IMG/VR virus record: IMGVR_UViG_3300020183_000237
Location: 1-36,129 of that record
Length of the DNA stretch: 36,129 bases
Strand: one strand, 5' to 3'
DNA from: a virus
Under the pieces are notes generated by a model, which did not search any database, was not told the DNA's origin, and saw only the letters and a program-made list of their open reading frames with translations. A program made the translations under genes and the position numbers. Of this stretch, positions 1-6,779 are shown one piece after another. Every line of letters starts with the position of its first letter. The stretch's first letter is position 1.

Positions 1-338
1 GCGTGATCGTGAACACACGTCAGGATTGAACGGGCCGACCGGATCTGGAAAATTGTCCTAGAAGCGTTTTGATCCGGCTCTGTGTCAGTGTAACGGCATT
101 GGCTGGCGATGGGCGGTGTCGGACGCCCGATCAACCCATTTCACAAACTATGCCCTAGAAGCCCCCACAAGGCCCCCGAAATACCCTTCAGGTACATCCA
201 CAGCCAACACGCATTTCACACGCCTTCCTGGGGCTGCTAGCGCCCTGTGAGACGCTTGCCACGCATCCATCACCATTGCACTTCACCAAATCCGGCTACC
301 AGGAACGTTACCACAGCCACAATACCCCATTTCAAAAT

Positions 339-353
339 GTCGCAAAATACGAC
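339..353. repeat. GTCGCAAAATACGAC quasi-palindrome
   Basis: This 15-bp site is almost identical to GTCGCAAAATGCGAC at 29662-29676, and both are followed by GTTTT. It shares the GTCGCA...GAC arms of the repeats at 616-690 and 29705-29770, so it is probably another binding site for the same protein. Confidence 0.6.
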
Positions 354-615
354 GTTTTCAATTTTGACCGTTTTCGTCAAATCCGTTGCAATAACTGGAA
401 AAACATCAAAATCCAAACGACCGAAACCGACAAATAATAGTCTGGAGAGATATGAAAGAGTCTGAAAACCATGTTACTAGTGTCTAAGCTTTATCAATGA
501 ACTGTTCTAGTAGCTAGTTACTAGTATTACTTAGTATAATGAACAGTATATTTATAATATAATATATACTATTTCTTTCTTTGTCCACTTTCTTTCTTTG
601 CTTGCTTGAAAATGG

Positions 616-690
616 ACGTTGTATTTTGCGACGTTCGATGCACTAAAATGCGACATGCACGTCGTATTATGCAACGTTGCAAAATGCGAC
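616..690. repeat. Palindromic repeat cluster A (iteron-like)
   Basis: Positions 661-690 form a 30-bp near-perfect palindrome centred on AACGTT with outer arms GTCG...CGAC. It has the same design as 29741-29770. Related half-sites lie at 618-629 (GTTGTATTTTGC) and 645-654 (AAAATGCGAC). The cluster lies directly downstream of the AT-rich tract. Likely roles are binding sites for the replication initiator, or operators. Confidence 0.7.
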
Positions 691-782
691 AAAATTGACC
701 CCGTTTGGGATTATATCACCTCAAAAAAAAATACTGTTGGGAGTAAAAATAAAAAGGAATATTTTAAAAAATAAAAAAAAAA

Positions 783-1058
783 TTACATGGGTTGCAATGG
801 TTGGTAATTACGAATCCGGCTACGATTATTTGTATGGTTGACCTTGATAATTGGTTCAATGCCGTTTTGGTTGCACCATTTAACGAAACGGAGAGCGTCT
901 ACATCCTCTTCGAGATACACCCATCCGTTGTTTTCATACGAAAACTGGGTGAATGCTGAGCGCCAATGTGGGCCGCACAGTTCCATCAAGAACTGTTTGC
1001 TGACTTTTACCCACGCATGACCGGGGTCGGCATAGCCACGAAATGTTCTACTTTTCAT
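783..1058 (-). CDS. Hypothetical protein, 91 aa
   Basis: Last gene of the long minus-strand block. The N-terminal half contains DPGHAWVKVSKQFL and a later VYLEEDVDALRF segment, a pattern I associate with small conserved proteins of cyanobacteria and their phages, with no known function. It starts with ATG inside the end of the preceding gene (11-nt overlap ATGAAAAGTAG), so translation is probably coupled. There is no signal peptide or membrane segment. Confidence 0.7.
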   Translation of the reverse strand: MKSRTFRGYADPGHAWVKVSKQFLMELCGPHWRSAFTQFSYENNGWVYLEEDVDALRFVKWCNQNGIEPIIKVNHTNNRSRIRNYQPLQPM

Positions 1059-1200
1059 TGTTTTGTTGAAAGAATAATTTGCGGCGTTCCTTCAGCCAAT
1101 CCTCGTACTGTTGCGTAGTTGCAAATAGTTCGCGGAACTGTGATGGTGCTTCGGGAACTTCGTCTGAGTGCATTGGCCGGCTCCATACTTCATAATTCAT
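1048..1200 (-). CDS. Hypothetical protein, 50 aa
   Basis: The open frame is longer upstream, but ATG at 1200 overlaps the stop of the preceding gene as ATGA, the common coupled arrangement here, so I chose that start. The product is polar, ends in a basic KERRKLFFQQNNEK-like tail and has no recognisable domain. Confidence 0.55.
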   Translation of the reverse strand: MNYEVWSRPMHSDEVPEAPSQFRELFATTQQYEDWLKERRKLFFQQNNEK

Positions 1201-1499
1201 GACAGTCGCCCCTGTAAGCGATCCCAGGTTTTTTGTTCTTTGGTCGTCGGACGCATCAAGCAATATGCCTGATGGTCAATGACTGCGGAGCCATCGCTTT
1301 CGTAATGGCCCTCAACTTCGTTGATCCAAATGCCACGACAATTATTCTCGGCATCAAAGACGCCAATCAGGTCTTCGTCATCTTCCATCGCCAAGCGAAC
1401 GTGAAACAATAAGTCACGCAGCGTAGCGGCTTGATAAGACCCCTTGGTGCAATCCCAATAAGGGCCGTTGTCTTTGGATGTGCGGATGGTAGTAATCAT
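1197..1499 (-). CDS. Hypothetical protein, 100 aa
   Basis: The start is taken at ATG 1499 (MITTIRTSKD), overlapping the stop of the 64-aa gene upstream by 4 nt; the longer frame to 1544 would cut into that gene. The sequence is acidic in the middle (AMEDDEDLIGVFDAENNC) with no transmembrane segment. The four genes from 1690 to 783 look like one small operon read leftwards. I do not recognise a family. Confidence 0.6.
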   Translation of the reverse strand: MITTIRTSKDNGPYWDCTKGSYQAATLRDLLFHVRLAMEDDEDLIGVFDAENNCRGIWINEVEGHYESDGSAVIDHQAYCLMRPTTKEQKTWDRLQGRLS

Positions 1500-1690
1500 T
1501 TTTTGAATTGCGAGTACTTTTCTGCCCAGGCAATCATAGCCCAATCACTGCAGCAATTGTAGGTTTGGCGCCCAAGAATCCTTGGGCAGACAATGATCCA
1601 GTCGTAATTATACGTCGGATCCCTGTAAGCCCAACCGCCGACTAAGGCGATGGTTTTGATGGCTTGTTCAACAGGCGTTGGCTTGGCCAT
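1496..1690 (-). CDS. Hypothetical protein, 64 aa
   Basis: First gene of a four-gene leftward group whose members overlap by 4, 4 and 11 nt. It starts at ATG 1690 (MAKPTPVEQ) next to a 190-bp divergent intergenic region. It is rich in aromatic residues (GGWAYRDPTYNYDWIIV) and has two adjacent cysteines. I assign no function. Confidence 0.6.
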   Translation of the reverse strand: MAKPTPVEQAIKTIALVGGWAYRDPTYNYDWIIVCPRILGRQTYNCCSDWAMIAWAEKYSQFKK

Positions 1691-1763
1691 GGAGCAGTGT
1701 ATCGGTTCCTGCTATGCAAATTTACGAAATAGACAGCAACCCGTCAAGCCAATTGTCACGAAA

Positions 1764-1811
1764 CCGTAACAAAAGACCGTTATGCCGGGACATTGTTTCA
1801 TTTTGTTACGG
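1764..1811. promoter_or_regulatory. Inverted repeat in divergent intergenic region
   Basis: CCGTAACAAAA at 1764-1774 is repeated as its exact reverse complement TTTTGTTACGG at 1801-1811, with a 26-nt spacer. It sits between the minus gene starting at 1690 and the plus gene starting at 1881, so it could be an operator for both, or an RNA stem-loop. No T-run follows either arm, which argues against a terminator. Confidence 0.45.
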
Positions 1812-1880
1812 AAAGCCGTAGTCTCATTGGACTCGCATATCTGCTTAATTATGGTTTGTGCGTTGGTCATTTTAAAACCA

Positions 1881-2213
1881 ATGAAAAACCTACGAATCAC
1901 ACCTGCTCGCAAACGCTTCCTTGAGGCCTTTGACCAATACACCAACAAAGGCACTAATCCACACACGCTTGATAACGCCTGGAAAGAACTGGGCGTCCAA
2001 CCACGAACCATAAACTTCTGCAAACGCAACGGCTTGTTGGCTAAGTCTGGCTTGCCACATACTTATGTGGTAGCGATGGAGATCCGTCGCATGCTGAATT
2101 TGGCATTGCCACCCAAGCCCTTACGGAAAAAGCCCGTACAACCGCAGAAGGAGACTGTTGATGTGACCGTTCGTCGCCGAACCCGTAGACGTTCCTCCTC
2201 GGTGGCTGTATGA
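1881..2213 (+). CDS. Basic HTH-like hypothetical protein, 110 aa
   Basis: The start is taken at ATG 1881 (MKNLRITPARKRF); the frame is open further upstream but that part overlaps the divergent promoter region. Residues about 15-55 (FLEAFDQYTNKGT...AWKELGVQPRTINFCKRNGL) resemble a helix-turn-helix, and the C-terminus is strongly basic (RRRTRRRSSS). A nucleic-acid-binding role is likely. It is one of six short plus-strand genes at 1.9-4.5 kb set into a minus-strand region. Confidence 0.6.
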   Translation: MKNLRITPARKRFLEAFDQYTNKGTNPHTLDNAWKELGVQPRTINFCKRNGLLAKSGLPHTYVVAMEIRRMLNLALPPKPLRKKPVQPQKETVDVTVRRRTRRRSSSVAV

Positions 2214-2284
2214 TGTAACGGAAACGGCTCTCAGCGTGGTTCCAGGCACCATGGGGCCTTTGTTTCTATTTATTACATAACATC

Positions 2285-2503
2285 ATGGAACAAGAATTTG
2301 CGGCAGCTATTGCCGAAATCAACCTAGAATACATTGATTCCTTGAAGGCAATGGCAGACATGCTAGATGCCATGGCAGATCTGCTGTCTATTAATTACAA
2401 GGATGCCACTACTGCATTATTTGTAGTCGATCGAATGCGTCAAACGTCGGCCAAGACCAAGCGCGTTATTGTTCAGCACACCGCAGGTATTCCGATTTCC
2501 TAA
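2285..2503 (+). CDS. Hypothetical alpha-helical protein, 72 aa
   Basis: Starts at ATG 2285 about 70 bp after the previous gene. The sequence is Ala-, Met- and Asp-rich and largely helical (SLKAMADMLDAMADLL), with no cysteine or membrane segment. The family is unknown. It could be a small structural or scaffold component by its place among short plus-strand genes, but nothing proves that. Confidence 0.55.
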   Translation: MEQEFAAAIAEINLEYIDSLKAMADMLDAMADLLSINYKDATTALFVVDRMRQTSAKTKRVIVQHTAGIPIS

Positions 2504-2563
2504 TTGGTATACTGCATTGGTGAATCACCGATAGCCTAGGTTCGTGACTTCGACTGGCGTCAA

Positions 2564-2779
2564 ATGGAAACAGAGGTCACTCAATTTAACCTTAGTGTTG
2601 ATGGTCTTTCGACTGATCAATTGGTTACGCAGTCGGAATGCCAAAAAATGATTGATGCGGCAATTCGCCGTCACAATCGTAATGCAGGCATCATCAGCAT
2701 GCTGGTGGGCTGGCTGGTCTTTGGCATCTTTGCCGATGGCTTGCTGCGCGTGGCCGGCAAGATCCCTGCATTGTTTTAA
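2564..2779 (+). CDS. Small single-pass membrane protein, 71 aa
   Basis: A polar N-terminal half (about 42 residues) is followed by one hydrophobic segment, GIISMLVGWLVFGIFADGLL, and a short tail. This fits a tail-anchored or holin-accessory type of membrane protein. A CCTAGG sequence lies at 2535-2540, 23 nt before the start, resembling the motif upstream of the next genes but less well spaced. Confidence 0.55.
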   Translation: METEVTQFNLSVDGLSTDQLVTQSECQKMIDAAIRRHNRNAGIISMLVGWLVFGIFADGLLRVAGKIPALF

Positions 2780-2782
2780 GGG

Positions 2783-2800
2783 TGGAACCCTAGGGAAATG
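2783..2800 (+). promoter_or_regulatory. CCTAGGG-centred start-proximal motif, copy 1
   Basis: TGGAACCCTAGGGAAATG lies with CCCTAGGG at 2788-2795, 15 nt before the ATG at 2811. The same core occurs at the same distance before the genes at 3401 and 4313 (plus strand) and 35190 (minus strand). A late-promoter element with a very short leader is the best guess. Confidence 0.5.
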
Positions 2801-2810
2801 TTGCGCGGCA

Positions 2811-3086
2811 ATGGCAATCAATTATCGGGGTGAAAAATTTGCTGGGTATAACAAGCCCAAACGTACTCCAAATCACCCAAAAAAAAGCCATGCTGTTTTG
2901 GTGAAAGATGGCGACAAAACCAAGTTGGTTCGCTTTGGCCAGCAGGGTGTGTCGGGTTCACCTATGCGGTCTGGCGAATCAGCAGTCGCCAAGGCCCGTA
3001 GAGCCTCTTTCAAGGCTCGTCATGCTAAGAACATTGCAAAGGGCAAAACATCGGCGGCCTACTGGGCTGACCGCGTAAAGTGGTGA
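2811..3086 (+). CDS. Conserved basic phage protein, 91 aa
   Basis: The frame is open upstream, but I chose ATG 2811 (MAINYRGEKF): the preceding sequence is the 2564-2779 gene in another frame, and the CCTAGGG motif sits 15 nt before this ATG. The C-terminal half (KARRASFKARHAKNIAKGKTSAAYWADRVKW, positions about 60-91) resembles a motif I associate with tailed-phage proteins (SFRARHNC or FKARHAKNI type) of unproven, possibly virion-related function. It is very basic and contains no cysteine. Confidence 0.75.
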   Translation: MAINYRGEKFAGYNKPKRTPNHPKKSHAVLVKDGDKTKLVRFGQQGVSGSPMRSGESAVAKARRASFKARHAKNIAKGKTSAAYWADRVKW

Positions 3087-3341
3087 CTATTCTGCGTTAC
3101 GGCTAAGCGAGATTAAAGTCGTCAATAATCCCATCAGTACAGTGATGGCCCGAGTATCCGAATCCATGCATCCCATAGGTTCAGGATTGATCTTATCACC
3201 TTGTTCAGTGCCCACATATTTTGCATACCATGGCCACACGGTGGGCAGCACATAAAAGCGGCATGCAGCCCATTGTGATGTTGCAACGACAGCGATAACA
3301 GCAGACAGGCTAATAACTGATCGCCAAAGCCACTTTGGCAT
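3087..3341 (-). CDS. Two-pass membrane protein, possible holin
   Basis: Convergent with the plus gene ending at 3086. I chose ATG 3341 (MPKWLWRS); a GTG at 3371 in the same frame is an alternative. Hydrophobic segments lie near the N-terminus (VISLSAVIAVVATSQW) and the C-terminus (AITVLMGLLTTLISL), separated by a polar loop containing one cysteine. Size and topology would fit a holin or a spanin-like accessory, but the sequence is not diagnostic. Confidence 0.5.
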   Translation of the reverse strand: MPKWLWRSVISLSAVIAVVATSQWAACRFYVLPTVWPWYAKYVGTEQGDKINPEPMGCMDSDTRAITVLMGLLTTLISLSRNAE

Positions 3342-3371
3342 AGCAATCGCGCAATCAAAATAGTATCCCAC

Positions 3372-3388
3372 TGGAACCCTAGGGAATA
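3372..3388 (+). promoter_or_regulatory. CCTAGGG-centred start-proximal motif, copy 2
   Basis: TGGAACCCTAGGGAATA has its CCCTAGGG core at 3377-3384, 16 nt before the ATG at 3401. Over the first 15 bases it is identical to copy 1 at 2783. Confidence 0.5.
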
Positions 3389-3400
3389 GCGTTATTGATC

Positions 3401-3553
3401 ATGGCTAAACGTCCTGGACTTTGGGCAAACATTAATGCCAAGCGGAAGCGCATTGCGGCAGGCAGTGGAGAGAAAATGCGGAAGCCGGGCAGTAAAGGAG
3501 CTCCAACCGCAAAAGCATTAAAGGAATCGCAACCAAAGAAAAAAAAGCGTTAA
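3401..3553 (+). CDS. Small lysine-rich conserved phage protein, 50 aa
   Basis: Begins MAKRPGLWANINAKRKRI and contains GSGEKMRKPGSKGAPTAKA, a highly conserved pattern in very small proteins of many tailed phages ("GLWANIHAKRKRIKAGSGEKMRKPGSKGAPT" type). It ends in a poly-lysine tail. The function is not established; charge suggests DNA or nucleic-acid contact, possibly inside the virion. The CCTAGGG motif precedes it by 16 nt. Its last 4 nt overlap the end of the convergent minus gene. Confidence 0.8.
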   Translation: MAKRPGLWANINAKRKRIAAGSGEKMRKPGSKGAPTAKALKESQPKKKKR

Positions 3554-3780
3554 TATATCGATTCCTTGGCTGAGTTACGATACAGAGGACATCCTTCGGT
3601 ATCATGTATCCATGTTTTTAATTCGTGGCAGTAAAGCCTGAGTTGCTCAGCTTTTTCAATGTGCCACGGATCTTTTGATATAAAATATTCCCGAGTGTGA
3701 TTATCAATTGCTTTCAACAATTGATGTATTACCGGATTCCACGGTTCCCTGATGGGCGTATTCCATTCCCTACGGGACAT
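3550..3780 (-). CDS. Hypothetical protein, 76 aa
   Basis: I chose ATG 3780 (MSRREWNTPIREPWNPVIHQLL), preceded by GGTGG as a plausible ribosome site; a GTG nine bases upstream is an alternative. The protein is rich in His, Trp and Tyr with two cysteines and no membrane segment. I recall similar short SRREWNTPxREPWNP proteins from cyanobacterial phages, function unknown. It lies 32 bp downstream of the cysteine-cluster gene and is probably co-transcribed with it. Confidence 0.6.
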   Translation of the reverse strand: MSRREWNTPIREPWNPVIHQLLKAIDNHTREYFISKDPWHIEKAEQLRLYCHELKTWIHDTEGCPLYRNSAKESIY

Positions 3781-3812
3781 GACGACCACCAGGGGATAAT
3801 AAAGTTTGCCGA

Positions 3813-4253
3813 TTAACGTTCAACGCACTCTTCAAATTCATCGGTGCCATATGCATGGTAACCACCGTTGACTTGAATGACCATCGGCATACCAGTGCGT
3901 TGATGATGTTGGAATAACCAATTTAATGCTTCGGAGGTAATCTTTTTATCTGTTTCACAAATGTCCCAATAATCATTCTGAACGCCTTCTTTATTCAACC
4001 AATTGCGGAACGTAATAATTGCATTGCTTAAAGTAGGTTTCATCCAACCGGGAACAATGCCGTTTATCAGCCACTCACAATTATAGTCTTGGCAAGGCAA
4101 CTCGGGTCGCTGATCATAGATTGAACACCCCTTACAGTCCAGAAAATGGCACGGCCGCCCAGGGAAAAATTGCTTATTGTAAGCCTGACCCGGCAACCAC
4201 CCTTGACAACAAGCAGTGCAATCGCCGCACTGGCGAGTCATTTTAAGTTCCAT
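3813..4253 (-). CDS. YkgJ-like cysteine-cluster protein
   Basis: The N-terminus has the CxxCxxCC motif (CGDCTACC) followed by further cysteines (PCHFLDCKGCSIYDQRPELPC, DYNCEW). This matches the YkgJ/CxxCxxCC family, thought to bind zinc or an iron-sulfur cluster, with no proven reaction. I chose ATG 4253 (MELKMTRQ); ATG 4262 in frame is possible. A perfect TATAAT lies on the minus strand at 4274-4279, which would place transcription start about 14 nt before ATG 4253. The C-terminal half is acidic and lacks cysteine until the final EECVER. It is presumably cytoplasmic, since no signal peptide is present. Confidence 0.75.
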   Translation of the reverse strand: MELKMTRQCGDCTACCQGWLPGQAYNKQFFPGRPCHFLDCKGCSIYDQRPELPCQDYNCEWLINGIVPGWMKPTLSNAIITFRNWLNKEGVQNDYWDICETDKKITSEALNWLFQHHQRTGMPMVIQVNGGYHAYGTDEFEECVER

Positions 4254-4273
4254 GGGAGGCATTGCAGCAATTC

Positions 4274-4279
4274 ATTATA
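4274..4279 (-). promoter_or_regulatory. TATAAT -10 box for the cysteine-cluster gene
   Basis: The minus strand reads GTCGGTATAATGAATTGC here, a perfect housekeeping -10 hexamer 20 nt before ATG 4253. I see no clear TTGACA at the -35 position. It overlaps the divergent plus-strand CCTAGGG motif region at 4283-4300. Confidence 0.4.
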
Positions 4280-4282
4280 CCG

Positions 4283-4300
4283 ACAGGCAACCTAGGGAAA
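4283..4300 (+). promoter_or_regulatory. CCTAGGG-centred start-proximal motif, copy 3
   Basis: ACAGGCAACCTAGGGAAA places CCTAGGG at 4291-4297, 15 nt before ATG 4313. It continues as CGTTGCG, matching the TGTTGCG that follows copy 1 at the same offset. Confidence 0.5.
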
Positions 4301-4312
4301 CGTTGCGAATCC

Positions 4313-4450
4313 ATGAAGAATCAAAGTAAGACCAAAAAAATGACGACAGCTCAGAAATACGCTTCATTAAAACGTCAAACCGAAAGGGCTGGCATGACGG
4401 TTTCCGAAAAGAAAGGTAAATTGGTGATTTCTCGCAAAAAGAAAAAATAA
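4313..4450 (+). CDS. Small lysine-rich protein, 45 aa
   Basis: Starts at ATG 4313 (MKNQSKTKKM) 15 nt after the CCTAGGG motif. About one third of the residues are Lys or Arg, and it ends ISRKKKK. It is probably nucleic-acid-binding. Together with the genes at 2811 and 3401 it forms a trio of small basic proteins, each with its own copy of the motif. A hairpin terminator follows immediately. Confidence 0.6.
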   Translation: MKNQSKTKKMTTAQKYASLKRQTERAGMTVSEKKGKLVISRKKKK

Positions 4451-4480
4451 AAGCGACCCCGTTCCCGGAGCCGCTTTATT
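4449..4480. terminator. Bidirectional hairpin terminator between convergent genes
   Basis: AAAGCG at 4450-4455 pairs with CGCTTT at 4472-4477, with a GC-rich inner stem around GACCCC/CCGGAG and A- or T-rich flanks on both sides. It lies between the plus gene ending at 4450 and the minus gene ending at 4547, so it can serve both. Confidence 0.65.
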
Positions 4481-4546
4481 TGGGCCTTTGTGGTTTTTTT
4501 GATTTGCCTTAGGCGCGCTGATGCCTGACGGCTTTTATCGTTGCGT

Positions 4547-4687
4547 CTAGGCCCTTCTGATGGCCTCTCCCATCGCTTTAGTAATGGCATTTGCCTTCTC
4601 CTGTGCCAGCTTCCAGCGCAAGTACGGAAAATTTCCGATCTTTTGCTGTTTTTTGAGTTGTGCTTGAATCAGAGCGAGTGTAGTCAT
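4547..4687 (-). CDS. Hypothetical protein, 46 aa
   Basis: The start is fixed by a strong ribosome site: GGAGGAACC directly before ATG 4687 (MTTLALIQ). The product is a basic, helical, Gln/Lys/Ala-rich protein (ALIQAQLKKQQKIGN). It overlaps the stop of the DUF4278-like gene by 4 nt. The family is unknown. Confidence 0.6.
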   Translation of the reverse strand: MTTLALIQAQLKKQQKIGNFPYLRWKLAQEKANAITKAMGEAIRRA

Positions 4688-4872
4688 GGTTCCTCCAGCA
4701 ACGGAATTGTAGCAGATGCTACGACTTTGCTGGTTTGACACGGACGGTAATCCCGTCCGCGATACATGAGATGCCGCGAGGCGTCATGGTGGATCTTGTT
4801 CCACCATTGCTCATACTCTTTTTTGGGCACGTCAGTGTCATATTTGACACCGCGATATGTCGCAATCGACAT
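4684..4872 (-). CDS. DUF4278-like protein, 62 aa
   Basis: The N-terminus MSIATYRGVKYD plus a second YRGRDYR near residue 39 is the pattern of DUF4278, a small family found mainly in cyanobacteria and their phages, of unknown function. AAGGAGAT lies 6 nt before ATG 4872, an excellent ribosome site. It is followed by a 4-nt overlap with the 46-aa gene. This gene is one of the better host clues in the window. Confidence 0.7.
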   Translation of the reverse strand: MSIATYRGVKYDTDVPKKEYEQWWNKIHHDASRHLMYRGRDYRPCQTSKVVASATIPLLEEP

Positions 4873-5032
4873 AACAGAATCTCCTTAACGAGGGTTAAAG
4901 AGCGTTCCTTCAGTCGGCGTTTGCGTACTTGTTTTCTCGATAAATAAATTTTATCTTGAATCCAAGTATGAACGATCCGTTCCGCGTCGGCTTACTTCCG
5001 TTCGCTATTCGGACATAGCGAATGAACGTACC
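4873..5032. other. Intergenic spacer with stem-loop
   Basis: No ATG-started gene is convincing. TTCGCTA at about 5002-5008 and TAGCGAA at about 5017-5023 form a perfect 7-bp stem just downstream of the stop of the next minus gene (5033). No T-run follows on the minus strand, so it is more likely an mRNA-stabilising or processing hairpin than a terminator. A non-ATG minus-strand frame (ERIVHTWIQDKIYLSRKQ) is open here but has no start codon. Confidence 0.35.
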
Positions 5033-5239
5033 TTATTTTGCCATAAATTCCTGTTCGAAAGTGTTCTGGTCCAAACTATTTTGCGCAATTTTATGCTCTG
5101 CAAGCACTTTTTTGGCCTTTTGTAGCATGATTTGCAAAAAATCTTGTTCAGTCCAGTCGTTAAGGACACATTCAACTGGGTCGCTTGGGTCCCAGGAGAT
5201 CTCAAATCCATATTCAGTATCTATTACTTCAATTGTCAT
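5033..5239 (-). CDS. Small WDPxDPV protein, paralogue 1, 68 aa
   Basis: The sequence MTIEVIDTEYGFEISWDPSDP...CVLNDWTEQDFLQIMLQKAKK aligns throughout its first half with the 51-aa product of 23288-23443 (FEWDPEDPVACIFNDWAEQDWIEAIM). Identical features are WDPxDPV, a following cysteine, NDW and EQD. It carries an extra 20-residue helical C-terminal tail. It is acidic and has no known domain. Confidence 0.65.
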   Translation of the reverse strand: MTIEVIDTEYGFEISWDPSDPVECVLNDWTEQDFLQIMLQKAKKVLAEHKIAQNSLDQNTFEQEFMAK

Positions 5240-5370
5240 TTTAGTTTACTGCAACAAAATAACTTGTATTCATCATAACCTGAAGGCTCGCAGCAAACGA
5301 CATCGCATCCCTTTTAATTATCAAACACTTCGAAATGGGGTGGCTTGACCTCTTTCTGGGATGATTTGAT

Positions 5371-5445
5371 TTATGCTGGAACAAGAAGATACAGGCATCC
5401 CAGACCAAAGCCCGTAACAAGTCCCCAGGCATACATACTTCTCAT
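5371..5445 (-). CDS. Possible 24-aa membrane micropeptide
   Basis: ATG 5445 opens MRSMYAWGLVTGFGLGCLYL and ends LVPA, one hydrophobic helix. AAGGTAGGAC lies upstream as a plausible ribosome site. The gap between the flanking genes (5240-5499) is otherwise empty except for a second weak 20-codon frame ending at 5241. It could be chance. Confidence 0.25.
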   Translation of the reverse strand: MRSMYAWGLVTGFGLGCLYLLVPA

Positions 5446-5499
5446 GACACATTGTCCTACCTTGGCCTGTAGCAAAGTAATCAATGACTTAGAAAACCA

Positions 5500-5733
5500 T
5501 TAGGCCAGATCCCAAACTTTAGAAATGATTTCAATATCACAAGCTAGTCGACCTGCCGTACCTGTAAATTGAAAGAAACGGCCGCCACCGACAGATAACT
5601 GAGCGTAAGGACTATCAACGAAATCATTTAACTGAAATGCAGCCTGGATAAGACACCATTTGCGGCGACGAAATAGTATCAAATGATACTCATGACCAAA
5701 GTCTTCGTTGTGCTTTAGTTCAAAAAGCCTCAC
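5500..5733 (-). CDS. Hypothetical protein, 77 aa
   Basis: I chose the GTG at 5733, which overlaps the stop of the upstream gene as GTGAGGCTTTTTGA (14 nt), the same overlap length seen at four other junctions nearby; the frame is open to 5769. The sequence is a mixed basic/aromatic protein with LFRRRKWCLIQAAFQLNDF and a glycine-rich GGGRFFQFTGTAGR segment. The family is unknown. Confidence 0.5.
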   Translation of the reverse strand: MRLFELKHNEDFGHEYHLILFRRRKWCLIQAAFQLNDFVDSPYAQLSVGGGRFFQFTGTAGRLACDIEIISKVWDLA

Positions 5734-6127
5734 CACGCGAATAGCGACAGTACTCCATAAGTTTACCACTCCTGAAATGTAATTTCATCCTGGGCCAATC
5801 TTCCCATTCACCCTTCCATTCAGCAGGATACACTTCAATATACTTTGTGATTGGATACGGTTGGTACTTGCCATGCACACCAGTAGGAATCCACTCATAA
5901 TTTAAAAATCTCCTTTCGGCATTATACTTGGGATGGCCCTTTTCGAATATCTCCATTGTATGACATCCCATATAAGTCGGATACCATAATTGACCACTGG
6001 GATCTAACCAATAGTGAGTCATTGTGCCACCTATTCCATATTCTTCAATGTCTTTTGTTTGACATTGAACGTCAGTAAATTCTTCTCCAAGCTCGTAAGA
6101 AGACCGGAAATAATCAAACATACTCAT
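5720..6127 (-). CDS. Hypothetical protein, 135 aa
   Basis: Begins MSMFDYFRSSYELGEEFTDV and continues CQTKDIEEYGIGGTMTHYWLDP. I associate the arrangement "MFDY...LGE.FT..CQTKDIE..G" with small phage proteins of unknown function. It is rich in Trp and Tyr (EVYPAEWKGEWEDWP) and soluble. It starts within the upstream gene by a 14-nt overlap, ATGAGTATGTTTGA. Confidence 0.7.
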   Translation of the reverse strand: MSMFDYFRSSYELGEEFTDVQCQTKDIEEYGIGGTMTHYWLDPSGQLWYPTYMGCHTMEIFEKGHPKYNAERRFLNYEWIPTGVHGKYQPYPITKYIEVYPAEWKGEWEDWPRMKLHFRSGKLMEYCRYSRGEAF

Positions 6128-6425
6128 CGTTCAAACCCTCTAGAAGGTCGTCGACATTATCAAAGGGTACTAGTTCTACCTCGCCTGCATCAACGCGGTC
6201 TATAAGTTCTCGCAAACTCTCTAGAAAGGCTTTTGGATACACATTATCTTCGCCAAGTAGCTGCCAAAACCAGCCAACACACTCTTCATAGGGATCATCG
6301 CTACTGAGCAGTGCATACCCCTCGTAATTATCAGTCATCAGATCCCTCCACGTATAAAAGGCAGACCGAATGGTTCGCCAACCTGTTGGGATACAATGTC
6401 GCGTCAGGTACTCAAGCTGGTTCAT
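6114..6425 (-). CDS. Hypothetical acidic protein, 103 aa
   Basis: I chose ATG 6425 (MNQLEYLTRHC), giving the 14-nt overlap ATGAACCAGCTTGA with the upstream gene; ATG 6434 is possible. The C-terminus is strongly acidic (ELIDRVDAGEVELVPFDNVDDLLEGLNDEYV). No domain is recognised. It is part of a tightly packed run of small genes from 8.7 to 5.5 kb. Confidence 0.6.
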   Translation of the reverse strand: MNQLEYLTRHCIPTGWRTIRSAFYTWRDLMTDNYEGYALLSSDDPYEECVGWFWQLLGEDNVYPKAFLESLRELIDRVDAGEVELVPFDNVDDLLEGLNDEYV

Positions 6426-6777
6426 GGCTATCATTATCCATACTACTACAGTTTACGCTTTCGTAAATCTTTTTACGTTCCTGTTCAGCCCTGAACTCTT
6501 CTGAAACTTTGTCAAGTTCGTATTCCTCGACAAGTTTATTCATCATTTCCGTGTCTCTCCATTCATTAAATGTCAATGCACATGCAGCCTTCATAATAGA
6601 AAATTCGCTGTAACCGATCGCGGACAATACTTTGGCAAATACGTTCATCAATTGATGCGTTGACATGTCGCTTGGATCTAGTTCGACATGAAGCTTGAAG
6701 TCGCATGCAGAATCCTCAATTTCACTAATTTGATTGCCTTTAGTGCTATAAGTAATTACCAGCTTGTCGTTGTGCAT
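6412..6777 (-). CDS. Hypothetical protein, 121 aa
   Basis: Starts at ATG 6777, two bases after the stop of the upstream gene. The protein is acidic, with a long charged helix near residues 80-108 (EYELDKVSEEFRAEQERKK). It has no membrane segment, and I know no family. Confidence 0.65.
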   Translation of the reverse strand: MHNDKLVITYSTKGNQISEIEDSACDFKLHVELDPSDMSTHQLMNVFAKVLSAIGYSEFSIMKAACALTFNEWRDTEMMNKLVEEYELDKVSEEFRAEQERKKIYESVNCSSMDNDSHEPA

Positions 6778-6779
6778 GG

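Larger units (their letters stand above)
1..782. other. Non-coding left region with AT-rich, origin-like DNA
   Basis: I see no convincing gene here; a 72-codon plus-strand frame at 247-465 has no phage-like features. From about 480 to 600 the DNA becomes very AT-rich and contains short direct repeats: GTTACTAGT at 473-481 and 517-525, and TTTCTTTCTTTG at 572-583 and 589-600. Palindromic sites related to GTCGCATTTTGCAAC follow at 616-690, with another at 339-353. The stretch 720-782 is an A/T-rich tail next to the stop codon of the last minus-strand gene. AT-rich DNA beside iterated palindromes is the usual look of a replication origin or a regulatory region. That role is inferred. Confidence 0.5.

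Noticed and set aside
247-465. 72-codon plus-strand frame in the left region
   Set aside because: No ribosome site, low-complexity composition, overlaps a repeat site at 339-353.
1712-2029. 105-codon minus-strand frame
   Set aside because: Overlaps the divergent intergenic region and the plus gene at 1881; no domain or ribosome site.
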